This document shows, in pieces, positions 26,333 through 35,408 of a DNA stretch of 64,000 bases. The stretch is from assembly GCA_964422365.1 (NCBI GenBank), contig CAYRAV010000003.1:1-64000 (forward strand), read 5' to 3'. Both the position numbers and the translations under genes were made by a program. Source of the stretch: CAYRAV01 sp964422365. GTDB lineage: Bacteria > Bacillota > Clostridia > Lachnospirales > Lachnospiraceae. The notes under the pieces are model-generated. The model had not been told where the DNA came from, did not search any database, and saw nothing but the letters and a program-made list of their open reading frames with translations. The number at the start of each line of letters is the position of its first letter. Within the stretch, counting starts at the first letter, position 1.

Positions 26333-27877
26333 CTAATCTTCACTTTCCTCCTCATAATCTTCTTCTTCCAGAGTCTGAAACAAAAACGTAAACTTTGTTC
26401 CTTTTCCAACTTCACTGTCTACTACAATCGTCCCATCATGTTTCATTGCTATATATTTTGCAATCACCAGCCCAAGACCAGAACCTGTTGCATTCTGCCG
26501 CAGCTTTGATTTATAAAATTTCTCAAAGATATAAGGCAGTTCCTCACAAGAAATGCCTACACCATGATCTAAAATTTCTACCTTTATCTGCTGTTCCTTT
26601 TCCGCCATCATAATTTCTATGTCAGAACCCTCCGGTGAAAATTTAATTGCATTATCTAAAATAACAAGAAACATCTGCCGCAGCCTGTCATAATCTCCCA
26701 GCACCATATAATAATCTCTATCACTTTTCAAGCGCAGATGAACATCTTTTGCTCTACATATTACCTTGAGATTCTTTGTCAGGTCATGGAAAACCTGTAT
26801 CAGATTCACCGGCTCTTTCTCAATGGCAAAATCTGGATTCTGCATTTTTGACAAAATCAGCAAATCTCCTACCAGCCGCTCCATACCCTTACACTCATTT
26901 AAGATTCTATCATAATACTGCTGCTTCTTGTCATCATTTTTTACAACTCCATCTACAAGCATTTCTGCATATCCTCTTACTACTGTAATCGGAGTACGCA
27001 GTTCATGGGACACATTTGCAAAAAAATCTCTTCTCATCTGCTCTATATTCTGCCTCTCTGCTTCTGTTTTCTCCAGCTTTTCTGCCAACACATTTAAGCT
27101 TCTTGCCAGAATACCAAGCTCATTTTTTGGCATAATACTGGTTCTGGCAGCATAATCTCCATGAGAAATCTTAAGTGCCACCTTGGTCATATCTATTACT
27201 GGTTTTGATAGATTTCTTGCAAACACTAATGCAATAATAAAAGAAATAACTAATGCCGCTAATACACTATATACTACTAATGTCTTTTTCCCGTTAATTG
27301 CACTTTGGTTTTTCTCCACAAAACAGTTCATCAATACTACACCTGCTACATGCCCGCCATTGTCCAAAATCGGAACTGCCACATATAATATGTCCATTTC
27401 ATAAGTGGGATCATATCCCTGCCTGCAGGTAGTATTCCCGGAAAATGCTTCTTCAATCGCATCTTCTCCTTCTTTCGTCAGTTCAATATCTTCTATATCT
27501 ATATTAGCATATACCTCTTCTATGCTGTGTCCTTCTGCTTTATCTTTGTCTACTAACACATAAATATCTTTCGTCTCACCATTTTCCTCATTTTCCAAAA
27601 ATTTCATGTAAGACTGATATCCTTCTACATCCTGCATAAATACATATTTCTGTATCTGCTTTGCCACATATGCCGCACTTCGAAGCTGCCTTTGCTGATA
27701 AATATCTGTTGTACTGTTCTCATATAGGCGAATATAAATTGCACTAATTAACACTGCTACCAAAACTAAAATAATTGCATAATACGAATATATTTTGAAA
27801 AAAAATCTGTTTGTTCGAAAAAGTCTTCTTACCTTTCTATATGATTTGCTATTTTTGTGCTTCAAATTTATATCCAA
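26333..27877 (-). CDS. Sensor histidine kinase, 514 aa
   Basis: Membrane kinase: TM1 about residues 30-48, an extracellular sensor of ~145 residues (YQQRQLRSAAYVAKQI to GGHVAGVVLMN, Cache-like by guess), TM2 about 195-217 and a HAMP linker. HisKA follows with FFANVSHELRTPITVVRGYA (the phosphorylated His), then HATPase with ILDNAIKFSPEG, DHGVGIS, IFEKFYKS and GSGLGLVIAKYI. Its start overlaps the end of the response regulator gene by 29 bases, so the pair is co-transcribed. The closest general type is the PhoR/ResE/VicK class. The signal is unknown. Confidence 0.9.
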   Translation of the reverse strand: MDINLKHKNSKSYRKVRRLFRTNRFFFKIYSYYAIILVLVAVLISAIYIRLYENSTTDIYQQRQLRSAAYVAKQIQKYVFMQDVEGYQSYMKFLENEENGETKDIYVLVDKDKAEGHSIEEVYANIDIEDIELTKEGEDAIEEAFSGNTTCRQGYDPTYEMDILYVAVPILDNGGHVAGVVLMNCFVEKNQSAINGKKTLVVYSVLAALVISFIIALVFARNLSKPVIDMTKVALKISHGDYAARTSIMPKNELGILARSLNVLAEKLEKTEAERQNIEQMRRDFFANVSHELRTPITVVRGYAEMLVDGVVKNDDKKQQYYDRILNECKGMERLVGDLLILSKMQNPDFAIEKEPVNLIQVFHDLTKNLKVICRAKDVHLRLKSDRDYYMVLGDYDRLRQMFLVILDNAIKFSPEGSDIEIMMAEKEQQIKVEILDHGVGISCEELPYIFEKFYKSKLRQNATGSGLGLVIAKYIAMKHDGTIVVDSEVGKGTKFTFLFQTLEEEDYEEESED

Positions 27878-28544
27878 CTCCCCATACTGTCTTAATTGCC
27901 CAATCCGGGTGTTCCACTTTATCCAGCTTTGCCCTTAAACGTTTTATATGTGAATCTACTGTCCGGCTGTCTCCAAAATAGTCAAATCCCCAAAGGCTAT
28001 CTAGCAGATTATCTCTTGTAAAGACCTTATTCGGATTGCTTGCCAAAGTCCACATAGTCTCTATTTCTTTCTTTGTCAAAGATATCCTGCTGCCATCAAT
28101 ATACAATGTATATTCATCGAGATTAATGGTTAAATTGCTAACCGTCAGAGAGTTTTTTTGTTCTTCTTCCTTTATATCATTTCTTTCGATTCTTCGCATA
28201 ACTGCACGAATTCTTGCCATTACTTCACTTGGACTGAATGGTTTTACAATATAATCATCTGCTCCGATATCCAGTCCCATAATCCGCTCAAAATCTTCCC
28301 CTCTTGCCGTAATTAATATAATTGGAACATTTGAAGTTTCTCTTATTTTTCTACATACTGCATAGCCATCCTCTTTTGGCATCATAACATCTAATAATAC
28401 TGCTGCCGGAGAACACTCTGTAAACTTTTTCAATGCTTCTTCTCCATCGCCGGCAACCACTGGCTGATATCCTTCATTCTCCACATAAACAGATAAAATA
28501 TCTGTAATATCCTGATTGTCATCTGCAATTAATATATGATCCAT
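27849..28544 (-). CDS. OmpR/PhoB-family response regulator, 231 aa
   Basis: Receiver domain with D8/D9, the phospho-acceptor D52 (LLDVMMPKEDG), T79 and K101. A winged-helix domain follows (LTKKEIETMWTLASNPNKVF, then GDSRTVDSHIKRLRAKLD and TVWGVGYKFEA). It is the partner of the downstream kinase. Targets are unknown. It is not adjacent to obvious transport or resistance genes, so no pathway is proposed. Confidence 0.92.
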   Translation of the reverse strand: MDHILIADDNQDITDILSVYVENEGYQPVVAGDGEEALKKFTECSPAAVLLDVMMPKEDGYAVCRKIRETSNVPIILITARGEDFERIMGLDIGADDYIVKPFSPSEVMARIRAVMRRIERNDIKEEEQKNSLTVSNLTINLDEYTLYIDGSRISLTKKEIETMWTLASNPNKVFTRDNLLDSLWGFDYFGDSRTVDSHIKRLRAKLDKVEHPDWAIKTVWGVGYKFEAQK

Positions 28545-28598
28545 TCTGCATCCTCCTTGCTTACCTGTCTCATTCTCCTCGTCTTTTGTCTATCATAC

Positions 28599-28627
28599 AT
28601 TATAAACAATCTGACTTTTTTGCACAA
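28599..28627 (-). promoter_or_regulatory. Sigma-A-type promoter for the two-component operon
   Basis: On the minus strand, TTGTGC (28622-28627), a 17-base spacer and a consensus TATAAT (28599-28604). It lies about 55 bases upstream of the response regulator start. Confidence 0.7.
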
Positions 28628-28825
28628 GTGGAAATTTACTTCTTTTATTTGACCACATTTTGCCACTATTATGACAAAGACTTTGGGTATACTATATATA
28701 ATATTTATTCAAGGGTGAAAGAAAAATAAAGGAAAGGGAAAATATACAAACACACATCTTTCTCCTTTTGTGTTTGTGCCTGTCAAATACAGTCAAACTG
28801 GTTTTTGTCAGGCTTGGTGCAAACT

Positions 28826-29488
28826 ATGAAAAAATATTTTTTATTCAAACGTATCATTTGTTTTTGTCTGATACTTAATATTTTATCCTGCCTGCCTGTA
28901 ACAGGAGATCTGCTATCTTCTAGTACAACAGTATTTGCCAGTGATGAAACAAGTAAAATTACATTAAATCTTAAATCAAAAAACCTAGTAAAAAATGATA
29001 GTTTTTCCTTAAATGTTTACCGTACTTCTAAGGATCACACTGTTACCTTTAAGTCTAGCAATAAAGATGTTGCTTCTGTGGAAAAATCGGCTGAAAAATC
29101 AGCTGTTATTACAGGAAATAAAGTAGGTACTGCTACGATTACCGTAAAGGTCAAAAAATCTTTTAAAACAGTTTCCACTCTTACCTGCAAGATTACAGTT
29201 ACACCACCGGCAATCAGTGTAAAACTTCCATTTCCTGTTATTTATTTAGAACCTAAGAACAAGTATCTGCTAAGTGATGATATTATTATCAAACCAAATA
29301 CAACTGCTGAGATACCTACTTATAAATCCAGCAATCCTGATGTTGCATCTATTAGCACTAGTGGTATCATTACAGCTCATTCCGAAGGTCAGACTACCAT
29401 TAAAGTTACAATTGACAATGGCAAATCAGATACTTGTAAAATTATTGTATCTGATAAAACAAATAAAGGCACTGTGAAATACAAATAA
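28826..29488 (+). CDS. Exported protein with two Ig-like (BIG2-type) domains, 220 aa
   Basis: Starts MKKYFLFKRIICFCLILNIL, a signal peptide ending near TTVFAS. Two domains follow with the BIG2-type pattern: VTFKSSNKDVASVEK...GNKVGTATITVKV, and PTYKSSNPDVASISTSGIIT...EGQTTIKVTI. The C-terminus lacks an LPXTG or other anchor, so it may be secreted or bound by partners. A TTG at 28805 would add seven residues, but the ATG at 28826 puts the charged n-region first. The ribosome site is weak. It is transcribed divergently from the two-component system. Confidence 0.75.
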   Translation: MKKYFLFKRIICFCLILNILSCLPVTGDLLSSSTTVFASDETSKITLNLKSKNLVKNDSFSLNVYRTSKDHTVTFKSSNKDVASVEKSAEKSAVITGNKVGTATITVKVKKSFKTVSTLTCKITVTPPAISVKLPFPVIYLEPKNKYLLSDDIIIKPNTTAEIPTYKSSNPDVASISTSGIITAHSEGQTTIKVTIDNGKSDTCKIIVSDKTNKGTVKYK

Positions 29489-29514
29489 TATTTGGTTACA
29501 GTTTGCCCTTGCAG

Positions 29515-29575
29515 AAACAATGGTACAATATGCACGTGGGAGCTTGCTCACGAATGGCATATTGTACCATTGTTT
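29515..29575. repeat. Dispersed repeat C, perfect hairpin copy
   Basis: Arms AAACAATGGTACAATATGC (29515-29533) and its exact complement (29557-29575). It sits between the convergent genes ending at 29488 and 29594, with T-runs on the plus side, and so can act as a terminator for both. Confidence 0.85.
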
Positions 29576-29593
29576 TTATAGGGCGGACTATCA

Positions 29594-30541
29594 CTATATC
29601 AAACCCCTTGTTCTCAGATAATAAATCCACCAAGTCATTGTAACAGATGATAATAAGGTGGTAACCACCACAATGCTTGAAGTCAGGACACCATCATTAT
29701 CCATATTTTTTGCCATAATATAGGCCGATACTGTTGTTGGTGCTCCAAGCATAATCAGCAATGCAATCATTTTTTGTTCCCGAAATCCCATATATTCCGC
29801 AATTGGTAAAAATATCATTGGTAATAACATTAATTTAATAAAACTTGCTGCTATAGTAGGCTTTACTTTTGCCAGTGCCTTCCTTCCCTCAAATCCAACA
29901 CCAATTGTAATCAGTGCAAGTGGTGTTGCCATAGAAGCCATACTTGTTACTGTCTTAGAAAAAATCTGTGGTAAAAATTCAAATATATGTAACACTGACC
30001 CCGCCAATCCTAAAACAATAGCAATAATAATCGGATTTTTTACGATATTAATCAAAGCTTTCTTTATCTGGCTGCCATCTCCTTTATGTTCTGCCTCAAA
30101 AGTAAGTACTATTACAGAATAAATGTTATATAGCGGCACAGTTCCTAAAATCATGAGAGGTGCCATTCCTGAATTTCCATACATATTTTGAATAAATGCT
30201 ATTCCAAGTACTGCCGCACTGCCACGAAAAGAACCCTGTACAAAAGCACCTACTATCCTCTTATCTTTTATCAATAACTTTGACAATCCCCATATTACCC
30301 AAAAGCTGGCTGATGTCACAATCATACAGAACACAACATAGTTTCCATCAAAATTCCCTAAAATATCAGCACTGGCCAAATCCTTAAAAAGTAATATGGG
30401 CAGCGTAATCTTAAAATTAAATCTGTTTGCCACTGTTGCAAAATGATCATCTAAAATGTTCCACTGCTTTAAAAAATATCCCACTATAATGACAAGAAAT
30501 ATTGGTACCGTTGCATTAATACTAAATATAAAGTTATCCAT
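29594..30541 (-). CDS. AEC-family transporter, 315 aa
   Basis: About ten hydrophobic segments in the five-plus-five layout of the auxin efflux carrier family: NATVPIFLVIIVGYFLKQWN at the start, FKITLPILLFKDLA, GSFRGSAAVLGIAFI in the middle, and ATPLALITIGVGFEG with LGAPTTVSAYIMAKN late. Members export or exchange organic acids such as malate. The substrate cannot be read from the sequence. An Lrp/AsnC-type regulator gene lies directly upstream on the same strand, suggesting amino-acid-linked control. Confidence 0.85.
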   Translation of the reverse strand: MDNFIFSINATVPIFLVIIVGYFLKQWNILDDHFATVANRFNFKITLPILLFKDLASADILGNFDGNYVVFCMIVTSASFWVIWGLSKLLIKDKRIVGAFVQGSFRGSAAVLGIAFIQNMYGNSGMAPLMILGTVPLYNIYSVIVLTFEAEHKGDGSQIKKALINIVKNPIIIAIVLGLAGSVLHIFEFLPQIFSKTVTSMASMATPLALITIGVGFEGRKALAKVKPTIAASFIKLMLLPMIFLPIAEYMGFREQKMIALLIMLGAPTTVSAYIMAKNMDNDGVLTSSIVVVTTLLSSVTMTWWIYYLRTRGLI

Positions 30542-30660
30542 CGTTTTCCCTTCTTTTGCTTTATTCCCACAAACATCAACAGCTGCCTAAACCAAGATGG
30601 CTTGCTGCTGATTATATTAGGACTAAAATAAGGCAGTTTCAAGGCAATTTCAGATGTATG

Positions 30661-31107
30661 TTATTCTTCCATCTCTCCTACCTGTATTCCCCTAGGTCTT
30701 ACAACCGTTGAAAAAACGATTTGTGTTTGTGTATTTCCAAATCTTTGGAGCTGTCCTACAAAACTGTCTAACTCTTGTGTACTTGGAAAAGATACTTTTA
30801 CAAGCATAGAATAACTTCCTGTCACACAATAACACTCTAACACATTGGGATACTGACTGATAAATGGATAGAAACTAGGTTTCTGTTTTGGTGACAATTC
30901 TAAGTTAATAAAAGCCATAATATGATATCCTAATTTCTCCTCATCAATCTCTGCCTGATACGAACGGATATAACCATCCTTTTCTAATCTTTCAATTCGT
31001 GTAGAAACCGCTGGAGATGATAAAAATACATGCTCTGCTAACTGCTTCAAAGAACATCTGGCATTTTTTTGCAGCAGTCCAATCAACTTCATATCTACCT
31101 TATCCAT
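30661..31107 (-). CDS. Lrp/AsnC-family transcriptional regulator, 148 aa
   Basis: An N-terminal helix-turn-helix (KLIGLLQKNARCSLKQLAEH, then SSPAVSTRIERLEKDGYIRS) is followed by the RAM ligand domain (YHIMAFINLELS; CYCVTGSYSMLVKVSFPSTQ; FGNTQTQIVFSTVV). It has the usual length for the family. It probably senses an amino acid and controls the AEC transporter gene 120 bases downstream. That link is inferred from position alone. Confidence 0.9.
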   Translation of the reverse strand: MDKVDMKLIGLLQKNARCSLKQLAEHVFLSSPAVSTRIERLEKDGYIRSYQAEIDEEKLGYHIMAFINLELSPKQKPSFYPFISQYPNVLECYCVTGSYSMLVKVSFPSTQELDSFVGQLQRFGNTQTQIVFSTVVRPRGIQVGEMEE

Positions 31108-31185
31108 AATTCTCTTCCTTTCTTTTGTGAATTTTCTCTTTATAATAATGATAAAAAAGTTGTATTATATCCCCCTTATCTAAAA

Positions 31186-31219
31186 AAAGAGGCATGTGAA
31201 TTGAACCACATGCCTCTTT
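31186..31219 (-). terminator. Rho-independent terminator
   Basis: AAAGAGGCATGTG pairs with CACATGCCTCTTT over a 9-base loop. The T-run follows on the minus strand. It lies between the divergent lrp-like and PAP2 genes and would shield the former from read-through. Confidence 0.8.
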
Positions 31220-31319
31220 GCACCTAATATAATTTACTTTTTTCAAATTTATATTGCTATTATACCCTTATCCCTTAAAATATACAAGTATTTTTTAAGA
31301 AATATTTTATATTATTATG

Positions 31320-31348
31320 TTGTAAACCTCTTTTTCCTATGCTATAAT
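31320..31348 (+). promoter_or_regulatory. Sigma-A-type promoter for the PAP2 gene
   Basis: TTGTAA (31320-31325), a 17-base spacer and TATAAT (31343-31348), 72 bases before the ATG at 31421. The ribosome site AGAGAGGAG follows. Confidence 0.7.
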
Positions 31349-31420
31349 TCGGTTTAACAGATTACTTACCAGGTAAATGAAAGTATCGTTCTTTCACATT
31401 TTAGAGAGGAGTTCTTACTT

Positions 31421-32089
31421 ATGAAACAATGGATAAAAAAATATAAACACAGTTGGTTATTGCTCTATACCTTTATATACCTTATATGGTTCTTTCTTCT
31501 GGAACATCGTTCTAATGTAATCTTTCGTTCTATTTACATAAAGCTGGACGATTTCATTCCTTTTAATGAATTTTTTATTATTCCTTATCTTCTATGGTTT
31601 GCCTATATCGTTGCTACGATTTTGTATTTCTTCTTTACATCAAAGGAAGATTACTATAAATGTTGTGCTTTTTTATTCATCGGTATGACTATCTGCCTTG
31701 TAATTTATACCTTCTGGCCAAATGAACAGAATTTAAGACCGGATTCTTTTGCAAGAGATAACATTTTTGTAACAATTGTAAAGAAATTATATCTAACAGA
31801 TACTTCTACTAATGTATGTCCAAGCATTCATGTATATAATTCTATTGGTGCACACATTGCTATCACTAACAGTAAATTAAAAGAAAAACGAGGAGTTTGC
31901 TTTGCTTCTTTTGTATTAGCAGTTTCCATCTGTTTTTCTACTGTATTTTTAAAACAACATTCTGTTTTTGATGGTATCTGTGCTATAGGATTAAGCATTA
32001 TCATGTACTTACTTGTGTATAAGGCAGATTATGCAGGACTTATCCGTAAAATCAGGGAAAGAAAAGAAAATGGTACAGAAATTGCATAA
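31421..32089 (+). CDS. PAP2-family membrane phosphatase, 222 aa
   Basis: Integral membrane protein of about six segments. It has the PAP2 signature pieces: a CPSIHVYNSIGAH block (P-S-x-H) and STVFLKQHSVFDG (H-x-x-x-D). The first motif (K-x6-R-P) is represented by an N-L-R-P-D region. These enzymes remove phosphate from lipid phosphates such as phosphatidic acid or undecaprenyl diphosphate. The sequence does not show which. It is monocistronic between a promoter and repeat A. Confidence 0.85.
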   Translation: MKQWIKKYKHSWLLLYTFIYLIWFFLLEHRSNVIFRSIYIKLDDFIPFNEFFIIPYLLWFAYIVATILYFFFTSKEDYYKCCAFLFIGMTICLVIYTFWPNEQNLRPDSFARDNIFVTIVKKLYLTDTSTNVCPSIHVYNSIGAHIAITNSKLKEKRGVCFASFVLAVSICFSTVFLKQHSVFDGICAIGLSIIMYLLVYKADYAGLIRKIRERKENGTEIA

Positions 32090-32174
32090 GAAGCAATAGT
32101 AACCATTCAAGAAAATGTTTTAAAGGTGATATCCAGGCAAATAGTTTTGCAGGATATCAACGTGTTAATATACT

Positions 32175-32223
32175 AGAGCGTGTTTGAAAATTGCTTGTTA
32201 CAAACGATTTTCAAACACGCTCT
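32175..32223. repeat. Dispersed repeat A, minimal copy
   Basis: Only the terminal arms remain: AGAGCGTGTTTGAAAAT and its perfect complement, around TGCTTGTTACAAACG. It lies between two convergent genes and can fold as a bidirectional terminator. Confidence 0.85.
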
Positions 32224-32247
32224 GTGTTTTATAAAATTTCTTTTTTG

Positions 32248-33264
32248 TTAATTAAATCCGTATATTTTTTGTGCAATATGGTATCCCATAACAATAAGTT
32301 TGTGTCCAGCCTTTCCTTTCAGCTGCATGGACCATGCCAGAAAATATTTATTTACCATCTTTGATAACTTCTTATTCTTATGTTCTAAATACTCCCATAA
32401 TTCTGCTTTCTTCTCCAGACTTTCTTCTGAACCTTCCTTTACAAGAAAAACTGAACTTACTGTCATCATCATTACAAGATATTTCATCATATAATTTCTC
32501 AGCTTTTTATTTTTTATTTTCGTCAGGTCATGGGAATCAATCATGATTTTTGTAATTTTTATCTGCTGGTCGATTCTTCCCATCATGACATCTTCATTGA
32601 CAGACTGGTCATTTCTTCCTATATAGTAACGGTAAAAATCCACATCCATATAATACATATTCTTTACCTTTGGTAATGGTATATACACATAGATATTATC
32701 CACATAAAAAGTATGTTTTGGGAGTTCCAATCCACAATCTTTCAACAATTTTGTTCTATATATAACTGAATGCATTAAAATATTCTGGCTGTTTTTGAAT
32801 CTGCCTGTATCTCCCCAATGAAAAATCTTATTTTGTGGAAGACAGCTTCTATAATCTATGACTTTTTGTTTATTCAAACTTACTTTTTCATAAACATAAT
32901 TCGTAATGAGCATATCAAGACTTTCTGCATTTTCCACCATTTCCCTAAGTTTCTCTAATATTCGAAGCAAACTATTTTTGTCTACCCAGTCATCACTATC
33001 AACTACTTTAAAATACAAACCTGATGCGTTCCTAAGTCCTTGATTGACTGCTTCTCCATGTCCTCCATTTTCTTGATGAATCGCTCTTACAATCCCTGGA
33101 TACCGGTCTGCATACTGATTTGCAATCTGCTCTGTATCGTCTACAGAGCCATCATTAACAATAATAATCTCAATATCCCCTCCCCCCACGAGAAGGGAAT
33201 CTATGGCATGTTCCATATATTCTGCTGAATTATAACATGGTACTACTATGCTTAATAATTTCAT
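32248..33264 (-). CDS. Family 2 glycosyltransferase, 338 aa
   Basis: GT-A fold: SIVVPCYNSAEYMEHAIDSL at the start, IIIVNDGSVDDTEQIA for the nucleotide site, ENGGHGEAVNQGL, and VVDSDDWVDK as the metal-binding D-x-D. The C-terminal ~130 residues are helical and may bind the acceptor. Its ATG overlaps the stop of the glf-like gene (ATGA), so the two are coupled. Together they suggest transfer of a galactofuranose-type sugar in envelope or capsule glycan, which is inference from the partner gene. Confidence 0.88.
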   Translation of the reverse strand: MKLLSIVVPCYNSAEYMEHAIDSLLVGGGDIEIIIVNDGSVDDTEQIANQYADRYPGIVRAIHQENGGHGEAVNQGLRNASGLYFKVVDSDDWVDKNSLLRILEKLREMVENAESLDMLITNYVYEKVSLNKQKVIDYRSCLPQNKIFHWGDTGRFKNSQNILMHSVIYRTKLLKDCGLELPKHTFYVDNIYVYIPLPKVKNMYYMDVDFYRYYIGRNDQSVNEDVMMGRIDQQIKITKIMIDSHDLTKIKNKKLRNYMMKYLVMMMTVSSVFLVKEGSEESLEKKAELWEYLEHKNKKLSKMVNKYFLAWSMQLKGKAGHKLIVMGYHIAQKIYGFN

Positions 33265-34409
33265 AATCTCTCTCCCATCTCTAATGCTTTTGCCACAATC
33301 GCATCAATATTATAATATTTATATTCTGCCAGCCTTCCTAACAAATGAAAGTTTGGTATATTCGCTACCAAAGATACATATTTTTCATATAGTTGATTAT
33401 TTTCCTGATTCATGATGGCATAATATGGTATCTGTCCCTTCTCACCTGTATAAGCCTGTGGATACTCTTTCATTATTGTTGTACAATCCGGTATCTCTTC
33501 TTCCTGCCCGGTTAAATATTTAAACTCTGTAATTCTGGTGTAATCCTCTGATACTGTATAATTAACGACACCATGACTTTGATAAAATGGTTTTTGATAC
33601 TGTTCAAATACAAAATGCAGGGAACGATATGGAAGGCGCCCAAAACGGCAATCAAATAACTCGTCCAGTGCTCCTGTATAGACCACTGGTCCCTTAAATT
33701 CCTGCCCTTCAAAATATATAGCATCTCTTTCCTTTATAGAAAGTAAATCTTTCGCATGAACTTCTAATTTTATCGTTATATTTTCATGATTTAACATGTT
33801 TTCAAACATTTTTGTATAACCATGCAGAGGCATACCCTGATATATATCCTGAAAGTATCTGTTATCACAGGATAATAGTACTGGTACACGGGCAGTAACT
33901 GACGAATCCACCTGTTCCGGGGTCTGTCCCCATTGCTTCATTGTATATTTTAAAAATATATTTTCATATACAAATTTGGCAATATCCTGTATCTCTTCTG
34001 ATGGATTATTTTTCAACTCCAAGATAGGCACCCTGGCATCTTTTCCATATGCTTTTATTAGTTCCTGTTCTAATCTTTCCCCTTTTTCTTTACCATATAC
34101 CATTTTTAATGTATTTAAATTAAATGGAATCGGCAAAAACTTCCCATGTATATTTCCTACTACTTCGTGACGATACTCATACCATTCTGTATATTTTGAC
34201 AGGAAATCATATACTTTTTTCTCATTTGTATGAAAAATGTGGGGACCATACTTATGAATTAAAATTCCCTGGGAATCTTTCTCATCATAGCAATTACCCC
34301 CAATATGATTTCTTTGCTCAATCACTAACACTTTCTTATTCTTCTCTGCCAATTTCCTTGCAACAACTGCACCTGCACAGCCTGCACCAATTATAATACT
34401 ATCAAACAC
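33261..34409 (-). CDS. glf: UDP-galactopyranose mutase
   Basis: The flavoenzyme converts UDP-galactopyranose to UDP-galactofuranose. An FAD-binding Rossmann start (FDSIIIGAGCAGAVVARKLA, then VLVIEQRNHIGGNCYD) is followed by GPHIFHTNEKKVYDFL, KQWGQTPEQVDSSVTARVPV and PLHGYTKMFENML. The final ~50 residues carry NFHLLGRLAEYKYYNIDAIV, all typical. The open frame extends to 34538, but its extra 43 residues are not Glf-like. A GTG at 34409 with GGAG seven bases upstream gives 382 residues, the normal size. Confidence 0.92.
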   Translation of the reverse strand: MFDSIIIGAGCAGAVVARKLAEKNKKVLVIEQRNHIGGNCYDEKDSQGILIHKYGPHIFHTNEKKVYDFLSKYTEWYEYRHEVVGNIHGKFLPIPFNLNTLKMVYGKEKGERLEQELIKAYGKDARVPILELKNNPSEEIQDIAKFVYENIFLKYTMKQWGQTPEQVDSSVTARVPVLLSCDNRYFQDIYQGMPLHGYTKMFENMLNHENITIKLEVHAKDLLSIKERDAIYFEGQEFKGPVVYTGALDELFDCRFGRLPYRSLHFVFEQYQKPFYQSHGVVNYTVSEDYTRITEFKYLTGQEEEIPDCTTIMKEYPQAYTGEKGQIPYYAIMNQENNQLYEKYVSLVANIPNFHLLGRLAEYKYYNIDAIVAKALEMGERL

Positions 34410-34728
34410 TTTTTCACTCCATTCTATTACTAGTACAACCAGGTAATTGCGAAACTCCTCAAGCCTCGGCACAGCCGCCACTAACCTGCATTTATGAAGC
34501 GGCACTCTCGAAAGAATATTCTGCATCAACCTATCCAAAACTTCATTTTCGTTATACTATTAATCTATCATATCTCTTTTATTGTACACTTTATCATTCA
34601 TTTTTACAATGGTCAATAATAAATTGTTTGTACATGGCTGAATAATAACTTAAATTTTGTAAGACAATATACTCACATTTTTTTCTCACACTCATATATT
34701 AAATCAAATCGTTTTTTCGAGGTATTAT

Positions 34729-35337
34729 ATGAATTCTTCTTATTTTCCCTCTGGCAATCCTTCTGCCTCGTGGCAGACACAATACCGCCAGCCCTTTTAT
34801 CAAAACGGATTATTGTACCCTTTTTCTATCTCTCCATATGATTCTTCTTTTGATATGGAAAAAGATATTCTATATAGTAAACAGCTTTATCCAAAGGCTG
34901 TAAAACGTATTCAAGCTGAAATTGAAGAGGAATGTGACAAACTAGAATACAAGGACAGCTACATGTTTGATGAAGCACCTGACCGCCTTCGTCTGGCAGC
35001 TCTTGTAGACCAGATTTATGAACGTGTCTCTGCAATGGATTTATCTATTAGCGGATTACAGGCAGAATCTTTAGAAAGGGAAGCAGAAAAAAGCAAGATA
35101 CAACCAGCCCTTTGTTTTGGACCAGATTGTAAAACCCCTCCTCCAAGACCTTGTCATGGCAGACATTGTCCTCCCCCTCCTCCCCCTCCTTGTCACGGCA
35201 GACATTGTAACCCTCCAAGACCAGATTACAAACCAGATGGCAAACCGAACTGGCTGAAAAATCTTGTTGAAATTATGCTCTATAATGAAATGAATTATCG
35301 AAGAAACCGTTATCGTGAGCATAATCGCTGGTATTAA
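34729..35337 (+). CDS. Pro/Cys/His-rich protein of unknown function, 202 aa
   Basis: N-terminus SSYFPSGNPSASWQTQY, then a helical block KAVKRIQAEIEEECDKLEY with SYMFDEAPDRLRLAALVDQI. A repeat of P-C-H-G-R-H-C separated by poly-proline follows, then a basic C-terminus (NYRRNRYREHNRWY). No signal peptide. The Cys/His repeats could bind metal, and the layout recalls spore-coat or cell-surface-associated small proteins. Neither is demonstrable here. The site GAGG lies close to the ATG. Confidence 0.75.
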   Translation: MNSSYFPSGNPSASWQTQYRQPFYQNGLLYPFSISPYDSSFDMEKDILYSKQLYPKAVKRIQAEIEEECDKLEYKDSYMFDEAPDRLRLAALVDQIYERVSAMDLSISGLQAESLEREAEKSKIQPALCFGPDCKTPPPRPCHGRHCPPPPPPPCHGRHCNPPRPDYKPDGKPNWLKNLVEIMLYNEMNYRRNRYREHNRWY

Positions 35338-35351
35338 AAATATGAAAAAAC

Positions 35352-35387
35352 AGGCAAAAGGTATCATATCTATGCTGCCTTTTGCCT
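35352..35387. terminator. Bidirectional terminator
   Basis: AGGCAAAAGG/CCTTTTGCCT stem between convergent genes ending at 35337 and 35409. Confidence 0.75.
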
Positions 35388-35408
35388 TCTAAACAACCAT
35401 TCTATTTT

